Shown: piece after piece, positions 1 to 5,230 of the stretch
Layout: every line of letters begins with the position of its first letter
Position numbering within the stretch: the first letter of the stretch is position 1
Assembly (NCBI GenBank): GCA_946405045.1
Contig: CAMJFV010000135.1
Location: 1 to 6,025 of the forward strand
Length of the DNA stretch: 6,025 bases
Direction of reading: 5' to 3'
DNA from: an uncultured Bacteroidales bacterium
GTDB lineage: Bacteria > Bacteroidota > Bacteroidia > Bacteroidales > Paludibacteraceae
Position numbers and translations under genes: made by a program
The notes under the pieces: generated by a model
The model's input: the letters and a program-made list of their open reading frames with translations, nothing else
Database searches by the model: none
Told to the model about the DNA's origin: nothing

Positions 1-1495
1 TTGTAGCATAGTAGATTGTGCGGTATTCTTTTGTTGAGTGCTCGGCAAGAAGTTCCTGACTCTCCAAAACTCTTGGCTCGTTGTAGCCGATGTTCTTTAG
101 GTCTGTGTCGAACTCCACCAAACTCTTTGTGAACAAACAGATGATGCTGACGACCAAGATAGATATGATCAACCATGTCTTCTTTTCAAATGGATATGAA
201 TTGATCTCCTCTAATTTCTTGAACGCTTTTTCATTCTTCTTGTTTCTGTTCACACTGAAGAAGTGAGGAAGGAAAACGAGTGAGAAGAAAGTTGTTCCGA
301 CCAATGCCAATGATGCGAATTTACCGAAGTCGCGAAGCAATGATGCCTCTGTGAACATAAGGCTCATGAAGGCTCCGATAGTTGTCAGACAGCCAAGTAT
401 GACAGGTGTTGTCTGGTCTTTTATCACCGTCTCCGGATCGGATACATACTTGTAGTGGACAAGCACGTGCAGACAGTAGCTTAATGCCACGCCAAGCACT
501 ACACCTCCGATTCCCAATGCAAGCAACGACATTGATCCCTGATACATGTGGAGTGTGGCAAGTGAGAAGAATGCACCGTAGACTACGGGAAGAAGAAGCA
601 TCGGCAATGTGTCCCAATTTTTGAAACAGAAGCAGATGACGATGCAGATGAAAATCATAGACACCGACAATGTGTATGCAAGATCCTTCTTTGTCTGACG
701 TGAATTATATACGCTCTGCACAGGAGCTCCGTGATAGTAGATGTCGACGTCGGGGTGCAATTCTACGAAATCCTTGATGACATCCTCCATCTCAGTCACC
801 AGTTTTGCTGATTTCTTGGAATCTGTCGACGCGAATCCAGGCGACATAAATGCGATGCAGAGAGCGGAGTCTGGAGTGAAGAAATGCTGGTTGATCATAG
901 AGTAGCTGCCTCCAAGACCTTCCTTCATCTTGTCTACTTTGCCAAGCAAAACATCTTTCATCCCAAGAGGGTCTCTGGCAACAAGATCAGATAGCCCCAT
1001 CATCGGAGAGTAAACCAATGCCGCGTTACGTTCCATTGATGCTTTTACAGCCTCTGGAGTAAGCAGTGAGTCTATTGCTTTGTAATCTTCGTCTTCAAGA
1101 TAAATAGGCAAACTTTTAGACAGGTATTCCATCGCACCCATCATCACGTTGTTGTCTATCTTGTAAAGAATGTCGGCAATATACTTGTTCGCATTGTCAC
1201 GCACGATCAATGAGTCCATGTATTCGTCGCAACGGGCCGCTAACGTCTCATGGTCTATTGAATCAGAATTTGGTTTGAACACCAAATATATTTTATCCTT
1301 CACCTTCAAGTTGGAGAACACGACGTTTTCTCCGTGCTCATTCTTTGGTTGTGGAAGAAGACGTGTGATGTCCTCTTCGTAAGTCATTTTTGTTCCTTCA
1401 TAAAAGAAGAATGCAAAACTAACAAAGAGCAAAACATACATTAACAGTCTGTTTCGCTCTAAAAAACGATATATCGCTAGTGCTATACTTGCCAT
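1..1495 (-). CDS. MMPL/RND-family inner-membrane exporter, N-terminal half (3' end outside the window)
   Basis: This frame stays open from the ATG at 1495 to the window edge, giving 498 codons without a stop; the C-terminal half lies outside. The fragment has the layout of the first half of an RND/MMPL pump. There is one membrane helix at about residues 17-32, then a soluble, presumably periplasmic domain at about 33-270. Closely packed helices follow at about 274-291, 298-316, 322-345, 362-381 and 393-412, and a seventh at 441-456 leads into what should be the second periplasmic loop. Such pumps usually export lipids or polyketide-like products using the proton gradient. The gene starts 17 nt after the dehydratase stop and is the last visible gene of the acyl-chain operon, so it probably exports that product. 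In the fourth helix the family's usual Asp-Tyr pair reads Ser339-Tyr340. The family call is firm; the substrate is inferred from context. Confidence 0.88.
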   Translation of the reverse strand, partial: MASIALAIYRFLERNRLLMYVLLFVSFAFFFYEGTKMTYEEDITRLLPQPKNEHGENVVFSNLKVKDKIYLVFKPNSDSIDHETLAARCDEYMDSLIVRDNANKYIADILYKIDNNVMMGAMEYLSKSLPIYLEDEDYKAIDSLLTPEAVKASMERNAALVYSPMMGLSDLVARDPLGMKDVLLGKVDKMKEGLGGSYSMINQHFFTPDSALCIAFMSPGFASTDSKKSAKLVTEMEDVIKDFVELHPDVDIYYHGAPVQSVYNSRQTKKDLAYTLSVSMIFICIVICFCFKNWDTLPMLLLPVVYGAFFSLATLHMYQGSMSLLALGIGGVVLGVALSYCLHVLVHYKYVSDPETVIKDQTTPVILGCLTTIGAFMSLMFTEASLLRDFGKFASLALVGTTFFSLVFLPHFFSVNRNKKNEKAFKKLEEINSYPFEKKTWLIISILVVSIICLFTKSLVEFDTDLKNIGYNEPRVLESQELLAEHSTKEYRTIYYAT

Positions 1496-1512
1496 TTTTA
1501 TTTTTCTTTCTC

Positions 1513-1881
1513 TTATTGCACTTTTTTAAAGTCTCCTTTTAGTGTTAGGAATGTGGTGTCTCCACTTTCGATTGTGCATTTTGCCTTGAATGATTCGCCT
1601 TCGTCAGAAAGGGAGAATACAATGTCAAGATTCGGATTTTCGTTTGGAGTGATTAACGAAGAAAACTTCACTTGTTTGAGTTCTGAAATGAGTAACTTCA
1701 CACCTGTGGCTTCTTGAATACACTCGCGTATCATTTGTGTGCTGCAAACGCCCGGACAGACTGGCATTCCAGGGAAGTGTCCCTTATATACCTCGTGGTC
1801 TGGATTAAGTTTCACAGAATAGCGGAACCCATCGTCTGTAGCAACCTTGTTTGTGATTTCAAAATAACTGTTAAGCAACAT
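1513..1881 (-). CDS. FabZ/ApeI-like 3-hydroxyacyl-ACP dehydratase (hotdog fold)
   Basis: This 122-residue protein is about the length of one hotdog domain. It contains a clear FabZ-type active-site loop, GHFPGMPVCPGV at residues 34-45, with the catalytic histidine at His35. FabZ-family enzymes remove water from 3-hydroxyacyl-ACP to give trans-2-enoyl-ACP. In an aryl polyene-type pathway this would create each conjugated double bond. The residue 14 positions after the histidine, where E. coli FabZ has its catalytic glutamate, is Gln49 here, so it is not a plain housekeeping FabZ. The start lies 6 nt after the thioesterase stop, and the MMPL gene begins 17 nt beyond its own stop, so all three should share a transcript. 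It most resembles the short ApeI-type dehydratases of aryl polyene clusters. It could be inactive alone and work in partnership with the second hotdog protein of the operon. Confidence 0.85.
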   Translation of the reverse strand: MLLNSYFEITNKVATDDGFRYSVKLNPDHEVYKGHFPGMPVCPGVCSTQMIRECIQEATGVKLLISELKQVKFSSLITPNENPNLDIVFSLSDEGESFKAKCTIESGDTTFLTLKGDFKKVQ

Positions 1882-1887
1882 TGCAAT

Positions 1888-2379
1888 TTATTTTTTTACA
1901 CCAAAACCATATTTGTCTTTCCAGTCTTGGAAAAATTTTGGTGTTGATATTTCCAACTCACTGCCTGTCATCCACAATTGTGTTGTGCGGGCAGTAAGTA
2001 TTAGTTTATGTGTGTTTTCTTTCGGAGAAAAAGCTTCTTCATCCGAAAGATCCCTGTTTTCGAGTTTATACAATAAGTAGTCGAACACAAGCTTAGCACC
2101 TCTTGATGGCACATATCTTGTCTCCAACACCAATATGTCGTCCACTGTGGCTGGCGATTTGTATTGAATGCTCACGTCGACTATAGGAGCCGTCAGTCCA
2201 GCTTTGAACATGTCGTTATATCCGAGACCATAGCGTCTGCCGAACGCTTCTCTTCCGTCTTCCAGATATGCCACATAACTGCCGTGCCAAACGACGCGTA
2301 TTGAATCCACTTCAGAGAAGCGGACCTTGATTTTGATGAAGTCTTTCAGCTCGTTGACTTTCAAATCCGTCGTTGCCAT
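1888..2379 (-). CDS. Acyl-CoA/acyl-ACP thioesterase, 4HBT (YbgC/FadM-like) hotdog family
   Basis: This 163-residue protein carries the 4-hydroxybenzoyl-CoA thioesterase signature near its N terminus. The segment VRFSEVDSIRVVWHGSYVAY at residues 19-38 matches the YbgC-type pattern, with the probable catalytic Asp at Asp25, then His32, and Glu40 in the following helix. Family members hydrolyse acyl-CoA or acyl-ACP thioesters in the cytoplasm. Thioesterases of this type recur in aryl polyene and flexirubin clusters, where they may release the chain or clear stalled ACP. It sits between the two dehydratase genes, 19 nt after one and 6 nt before the other, which ties it to the same pathway. The ATG at 2379 was chosen because it fits this spacing and leaves a normal N terminus. 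The family is clear; the true substrate cannot be read from the sequence. Confidence 0.85.
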   Translation of the reverse strand: MATTDLKVNELKDFIKIKVRFSEVDSIRVVWHGSYVAYLEDGREAFGRRYGLGYNDMFKAGLTAPIVDVSIQYKSPATVDDILVLETRYVPSRGAKLVFDYLLYKLENRDLSDEEAFSPKENTHKLILTARTTQLWMTGSELEISTPKFFQDWKDKYGFGVKK

Positions 2380-2398
2380 GGCAATCTTTTATACTTTT

Positions 2399-2827
2399 TT
2401 ACTCTTTGATGAAGATCTTCATTGTGCAGCTTGCTGCGACATTACCGTCTACTTTGGCTTCCGCTGTAAGCAGGGTGATGTTCATTACCACACTTTGGAT
2501 CTTTATTTCTGTAAGGATTCTGTCTCCAGCCTTAGGCAGAAAATTCATCTTGAAATTCTTTACTTCTCCAATGAATCCTATTGGAGTCTCTTTCCCTTCT
2601 GCGATGGCGTTATAACCAGCAAAAGCCGAGGCTGATTGAGCGATGTGCTCAATCAAACCCGGCTCAATAAAGTGTCCTTCGCGACAGAAAAAGTTATCTT
2701 CGGCAACAGTCAGACCTGTATGCCCTTCTTCCGGAGTAGCATCATAGAACGTGTCGACCATCATGATCGGCATACGCTGTGGTATGAGCTTTTTGATACT
2801 TTCTCCTTCGTACAAAGGTTGTTTCAT
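2399..2827 (-). CDS. ApeP-like 3-hydroxyacyl-ACP dehydratase (hotdog fold)
   Basis: This 142-residue single hotdog-domain protein has IPQRMPIMMVD at residues 15-25, the usual opening of FabZ/ApeP-type dehydratases. EGHFIEPGLIEHIAQSAS follows at 50-67. Glu60 in IEHIAQ lines up with the catalytic acid of FabZ and with the GIEYMAQ segment of ApeP-type proteins. His52 lies only 8 residues before it, against 14 in FabZ, so the loop is six residues shorter than in the housekeeping enzyme. That favours the ApeP branch over FabZ. It would act on ACP-bound 3-hydroxyacyl chains, possibly with the ApeI-like protein encoded two genes downstream. The gene begins 15 nt after the ACP stop and ends 19 nt before the thioesterase start. 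A structural partner with little activity of its own is an alternative. Confidence 0.82.
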   Translation of the reverse strand: MKQPLYEGESIKKLIPQRMPIMMVDTFYDATPEEGHTGLTVAEDNFFCREGHFIEPGLIEHIAQSASAFAGYNAIAEGKETPIGFIGEVKNFKMNFLPKAGDRILTEIKIQSVVMNITLLTAEAKVDGNVAASCTMKIFIKE

Positions 2828-2842
2828 CTTTAGTAATTTTGC

Positions 2843-3085
2843 TTATGCCTGGTGCTCAGCGATGTAATCATAAAGACTCTGGAAAGTAAGGATTGTACCT
2901 ACCTCCGCACTTGGAATCTTAACACCAAACTCGTTCTCTACCAAACCTACTAGGTCTACAATTGCAAGTGAATCAAGCTCAAGTGTAGATTTGATGTTAG
3001 CATCTGGAGTGATGTTTTCGATATCCACTTCAAACTCCTCAGACAACACTGTGTTAATCTTTTCGATTAGTTCTTGATTTGCCAT
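2843..3085 (-). CDS. Acyl carrier protein
   Basis: This 80-residue acidic protein has the classic carrier-protein motif LELDSLAIVDLV at residues 35-46. Ser39 in the DSL core is the expected 4'-phosphopantetheine attachment site. The four-helix pattern, the overall length and an acidic second helix (VDLVGLVENEF) all fit a type II ACP. It would carry the growing chain as a thioester between the synthase, reductase and dehydratases in the cytoplasm. It lies directly after the ketosynthase gene (36-nt gap) and before the ApeP-like dehydratase (15-nt gap), and so is probably dedicated to this pathway and distinct from the housekeeping fatty-acid ACP. The region upstream of its ATG (AAACAATAAGAAA) is A-rich with no Shine-Dalgarno, as is common in Bacteroidota. 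Confidence 0.93.
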   Translation of the reverse strand: MANQELIEKINTVLSEEFEVDIENITPDANIKSTLELDSLAIVDLVGLVENEFGVKIPSAEVGTILTFQSLYDYIAEHQA

Positions 3086-3121
3086 TTTCTTATTGTTTAA
3101 TTGTTTAGTTTTTCCTTTTGT

Positions 3122-4348
3122 TTATTCTTTGTAATCAGTTACGACAAGTGTTGAGTTTGTACCGCCGAAACCGAATGAGTTAGAGATGAATGTGTCGAAG
3201 CCAGTGTCGATTCTGCTTGCAGGGATGTTTAGTCTGCAAGTGTCCTCGTCTGGATTCTCGAAATTCAAGTTCTCTGCGATAAAGCCGTTCTTCATCATTA
3301 TCATAGAGTAGATGATTTCTGAAGCTCCGGCCATCCACATCTCGTGTCCAGTGAATCCCTTTGTCGACGCTACGTATGGCTTGTATTCGCCAAGAACGTT
3401 AGCGATCGCAGTTGCTTCACGTGCATCTCCGATATGTGTACTTGTCGCATGTGCGTTCAAGTATGCCACTTTCTTCAAGTCTACCTTGCTCTCTCTGATT
3501 GCCATCTCCAATGATTTAGATGGACCCTCAACGTTAGGAGAAGAGATATGGTCACCGTTTGAAGAGAATCCCCAACCAAGGATTTCGCCAAGGATTGTAG
3601 CACCTCTACGTTTAGCACTCTCAAGTGATTCGATGATCACAGTCGCTGCACCACCGCCAGGCACCAAACCGTCACGGTCTCTGTCGAATGGACGAGAAGC
3701 CTTTGTAGGTTCAGACTCACGTGTTGAGAAAGCACTGATACCATCGAAACTTCCTACTGCGTAAGGATTGATCTCCTGTGCTCCACCGCAAACAACGATG
3801 TCCTGTAGACCGTTCTTGATCAATAGGGCTCCAAGACCAATTGAGTGTGATGAGCTGGCACATGCAGCTGATATAGTAAGGTTGATTCCTTTTAGCTTGA
3901 AAATACAACCAAGATTCATAGTTACTGTAGAGTTCATCGACTGGAAGATCGCACCACTACCACATAGAGTTGTGTCTTTCTTTGCTTTGATCTTCTCAAC
4001 TGACTCTACAACTGGAACAGCAGAACTGTCATTACCATAGATAAGACCGACGTCGTTCTTGTCGAGAAAATCTTGGTCAAGACCTGCCTGACGCAATGCA
4101 TCCACTGTAGCGCAGTATGCATATTTAGCCTGCTCTGGCATGAACTGACGCTGCTGGCGAGAAAGTTCTTTCTTCAAATCTGGAATCTCAAGCTTTGATG
4201 TCAAAGCTGAACGAAATCCCATGTCTTTTCTCTCCTGGTCAAAAATGATACCACTTTTGCCAGTGTATAGAGAATCACGAACCTCATCAAGGGTCTTACC
4301 CAAACATGAGTATATTCCCATTCCCGTAATGACAACCCTTCTATCCAT
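3122..4348 (-). CDS. Beta-ketoacyl-ACP synthase (FabF/aryl polyene KS type)
   Basis: This 408-residue protein is full length for a FabF-like condensing enzyme and starts with the usual RRVVITGMG strand. The Cys-His-His triad is intact. Cys163 is in SAACASSSHS, His300 in NAHATSTHIGD and His335 in STKGFTGHE, and the glycine-rich NSFGFGGTN loop is at 390-398. It should therefore catalyse decarboxylative condensation of malonyl-ACP with an acyl-ACP primer, and is not an inactive chain-length factor, which would lack the cysteine. It is the first gene of the operon, behind its own regulatory region. The dedicated ACP, two hotdog dehydratases, thioesterase and MMPL pump downstream argue for an aryl polyene/flexirubin-type pathway over primary fatty-acid synthesis. 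In that class the active KS pairs with a chain-length-factor-like KS; no such gene is visible here. A housekeeping FabF role is less likely. Confidence 0.92.
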   Translation of the reverse strand: MDRRVVITGMGIYSCLGKTLDEVRDSLYTGKSGIIFDQERKDMGFRSALTSKLEIPDLKKELSRQQRQFMPEQAKYAYCATVDALRQAGLDQDFLDKNDVGLIYGNDSSAVPVVESVEKIKAKKDTTLCGSGAIFQSMNSTVTMNLGCIFKLKGINLTISAACASSSHSIGLGALLIKNGLQDIVVCGGAQEINPYAVGSFDGISAFSTRESEPTKASRPFDRDRDGLVPGGGAATVIIESLESAKRRGATILGEILGWGFSSNGDHISSPNVEGPSKSLEMAIRESKVDLKKVAYLNAHATSTHIGDAREATAIANVLGEYKPYVASTKGFTGHEMWMAGASEIIYSMIMMKNGFIAENLNFENPDEDTCRLNIPASRIDTGFDTFISNSFGFGGTNSTLVVTDYKE

Positions 4349-4389
4349 AATCTTTAAGCTTTATCTTTTTCTGTATTGTCCCAATATTC

Positions 4390-4405
4390 GTATGTTACAA
4401 CATAC
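4390..4405. promoter_or_regulatory. Perfect 7-bp inverted repeat in the ketosynthase leader
   Basis: GTATGTT and AACATAC are perfect reverse complements separated by 2 bp. If C4389 is bulged, the pairing extends by four more pairs (TATT at 4385-4388 with AATA at 4406-4409). The site lies just downstream of the predicted -7 element (4422-4429) and about 40-60 nt before the ketosynthase start. That is a normal place for a repressor operator, and TetR-family sites are often palindromes of this size. It could instead fold as a small 5'-UTR hairpin. It has no U-tract and is not a terminator. Confidence 0.45.
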
Positions 4406-4421
4406 AATACCTAAAACAACG

Positions 4422-4455
4422 CAAAACTATCATTTTTTTTTATGTTTGCGAACAA
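4422..4455 (-). promoter_or_regulatory. Bacteroidota-type promoter of the biosynthetic operon
   Basis: On the minus strand TAGTTTTG (4429-4422) fits the Bacteroidota -7 consensus TAnnTTTG. A TTG at 4455-4453 lies 23 nt upstream, slightly longer than the usual 19-21 nt gap to the -33 element. Transcription would begin roughly at 4417-4412, about 65-70 nt before the ketosynthase ATG. The regulator's promoter has the same elements at the same 23-nt spacing. Confidence 0.5.
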
Positions 4456-4466
4456 CCGTTCGTCAA
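4445..4466. promoter_or_regulatory. Dyad over the -33 region of the ketosynthase promoter (candidate operator)
   Basis: CGAAC (4449-4453) and GTTCG (4458-4462) are inverted repeats with a 4-bp centre, and the outer TT/AA pairs at 4445-4446 and 4465-4466 also match. The dyad covers the putative -33 TTG of the operon promoter. It shares GAAC/GTTC arms with the repeats upstream of the TetR gene, but there the arms abut without a spacer, so recognition by the same protein is possible but not certain. Confidence 0.38.
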
Positions 4467-4479
4467 AAATTTATATTTT

Positions 4480-5070
4480 TTACTTTTTTAGCAACTTATA
4501 CAACTCTAAGTGTGACTTTTTGAACAATTCCAACTCGTGTTTGATTGTCGTTTCGTCTGCTTTCGTTTCTCCGAAATTTCCTTTCACACTCTCAAATGTG
4601 TATGCAATCGTGTCCACATCAATGTCGGATCTGATTTCTCCGTTCTCAATGCTTTTCTGTATCGCCGCTACCCAAACAGAATGGATCTTTTTCTTCACAT
4701 CGCTGATCGCAGTGGCAAGATACTCGTCATGTGAGAATGCGTAGAATAGAATTCCTGTATAGTTTGAAAATGTGATGTTCGGATTTTTCAAATCCGCCAT
4801 ACTTCTGGCAATCACTTTGAAACAGTTGACGTAGATGTCGATCAAGTCAAGTATCGTTGTCGAATCTGTCACTTTGTCCAATCCTCCGTTGATGAAGTCT
4901 AAGAAATACTTCCTCATTACGGCTTCAAACAATTCCTCTTTGCTCTTGAAATAATAGTACATTGTCGCTCGACCAATGTCAAGTGACTTCTGCAGCGTCG
5001 AAACAGTCACCTTTTCATATCCATCGATCAAGTACTGCTCGAATGCTTTTTGCACTATTATATCTTTCAT
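4480..5070 (-). CDS. TetR/AcrR-family transcriptional regulator
   Basis: This 196-residue protein (200 if started at 5082) has the TetR N-terminal DNA-binding domain. A first helix (KDIIVQKAFEQYLIDGYEKV) is followed by a helix-turn-helix at about residues 22-42, including LDIGRATMYYYFKSKEELF, the family's diagnostic stretch. The rest is helical and divergent, as expected for a ligand-binding dimer domain. TetR proteins usually repress their own and nearby promoters until a small ligand binds. This one lies directly upstream of the biosynthetic operon with the same orientation and has paired palindromic sites in its own promoter, so pathway-specific control is a reasonable inference. I chose the ATG at 5070. 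It has a GAGGGA Shine-Dalgarno-like sequence at proper distance and gives the usual MK-D-II N terminus. The ATG at 5082 abuts a small inverted repeat. Confidence 0.9.
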   Translation of the reverse strand: MKDIIVQKAFEQYLIDGYEKVTVSTLQKSLDIGRATMYYYFKSKEELFEAVMRKYFLDFINGGLDKVTDSTTILDLIDIYVNCFKVIARSMADLKNPNITFSNYTGILFYAFSHDEYLATAISDVKKKIHSVWVAAIQKSIENGEIRSDIDVDTIAYTFESVKGNFGETKADETTIKHELELFKKSHLELYKLLKK

Positions 5071-5083
5071 GTTATCCCTCATA

Positions 5084-5098
5084 ATCTATAAGATAGAT
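5084..5098. repeat. Small inverted repeat next to the upstream ATG of the TetR gene
   Basis: ATCTAT (5084-5089) and ATAGAT (5093-5098) are perfect reverse complements with a 3-bp spacer. In the transcript the hairpin would end one nucleotide before the ATG at 5082 but leave the GAGGGA and the ATG at 5070 free, which supports the downstream start. An additional weak operator is possible. The stem is AT-rich and could be chance. Confidence 0.3.
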
Positions 5099-5111
5099 GA
5101 TAAAATCAATG

Positions 5112-5145
5112 CAAAATTATAACTTTTTTTTGAATGAACGTTCAA
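5112..5145 (-). promoter_or_regulatory. Bacteroidota-type promoter of the TetR gene
   Basis: On the minus strand TAATTTTG (5119-5112) matches the TAnnTTTG -7 element, and a TTG at 5145-5143 could serve as the -33 element with a 23-nt gap. Transcription would start near 5107-5102, giving a short leader before either candidate ATG. The -33 element lies inside the proximal copy of the 17-bp palindromic repeat, so protein bound there would be expected to block RNA polymerase. This fits autoregulation. Confidence 0.52.
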
Positions 5146-5146
5146 T
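5130..5146. promoter_or_regulatory. Proximal palindromic operator-like site, copy 1
   Basis: This copy reads TTGAATGAACGTTCAAT and is centred on the perfect 10-bp palindrome TGAACGTTCA (5132-5141 region), with a partly matching outer arm. It overlaps the -33 part of the TetR promoter. TGAATGA...TCA arms recall the operators of FadR-type TetR regulators of fatty-acid metabolism. Binding by the adjacent regulator is inferred. Confidence 0.6.
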
Positions 5147-5159
5147 ACACTGAAAAAAA

Positions 5160-5176
5160 TTGAATGAACGTTCAAT
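5160..5176. promoter_or_regulatory. Distal palindromic operator-like site, copy 2
   Basis: This is an exact 17-bp copy of the sequence at 5130-5146, in the same orientation and shifted by exactly 30 bp, close to three helical turns. Two dimers bound here would therefore sit on the same face of the DNA. The flanking bases differ, so the match is confined to the site itself. It lies upstream of the promoter elements, between the glycosyltransferase terminator and the TetR promoter. Confidence 0.58.
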
Positions 5177-5190
5177 TTTTAAAAAATGTT

Positions 5191-5222
5191 AAAAAAGCCG
5201 TGGGATTCCACGGCTTTTTTTT
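5191..5222 (-). terminator. Intrinsic terminator of the glycosyltransferase gene
   Basis: GCCGTGG (5197-5203) pairs perfectly with CCACGGC (5208-5214) across a 4-nt loop. The stem is flanked by six A on one side and eight T on the other. Read on the minus strand it is a GC-rich hairpin followed by a U-tract, beginning 8 nt after the glycosyltransferase stop. The symmetry would let it work in both directions, but no plus-strand gene approaches it. It separates the glycosyltransferase from the regulator and biosynthetic operon. Confidence 0.92.
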
Positions 5223-5230
5223 ATGTGTTA

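Noticed and set aside
321..617. Minus-strand 98-codon frame within the MMPL region
   Set aside because: It overlaps the MMPL frame, which is open for 498 codons with coherent membrane helices. The short frame is rich in Cys/Arg/Ser and looks like an off-frame shadow.
2399..2827. Housekeeping FabZ
   Set aside because: The loop between the histidine and the acid is six residues shorter than in FabZ, and the gene sits in an operon with a second dehydratase, a thioesterase and an MMPL pump.
2327..2833. Plus-strand frames of 65-102 codons across the ApeP-like dehydratase region
   Set aside because: They overlap the dehydratase and the neighbouring thioesterase on the opposite strand and carry no recognisable protein features.
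3312..3764. 150-codon plus-strand open frame inside the ketosynthase gene
   Set aside because: It is wholly antisense to a well-supported KS with an intact catalytic triad, shows no family motif, and has no promoter or spacing of its own.
4445..4466. The CGAAC/GTTCG dyad as a terminator of the TetR gene
   Set aside because: On the minus strand it is followed by CAAACATAAAA with no U-tract, and the stem is only five pairs.
5130..5176. The 17-bp repeats as a CRISPR fragment, attachment site or insertion-sequence ends
   Set aside because: There are only two copies with a 13-bp spacer, each palindromic, lying in a promoter beside a TetR gene. No cas, integrase or transposase gene is visible, so operators explain them better.
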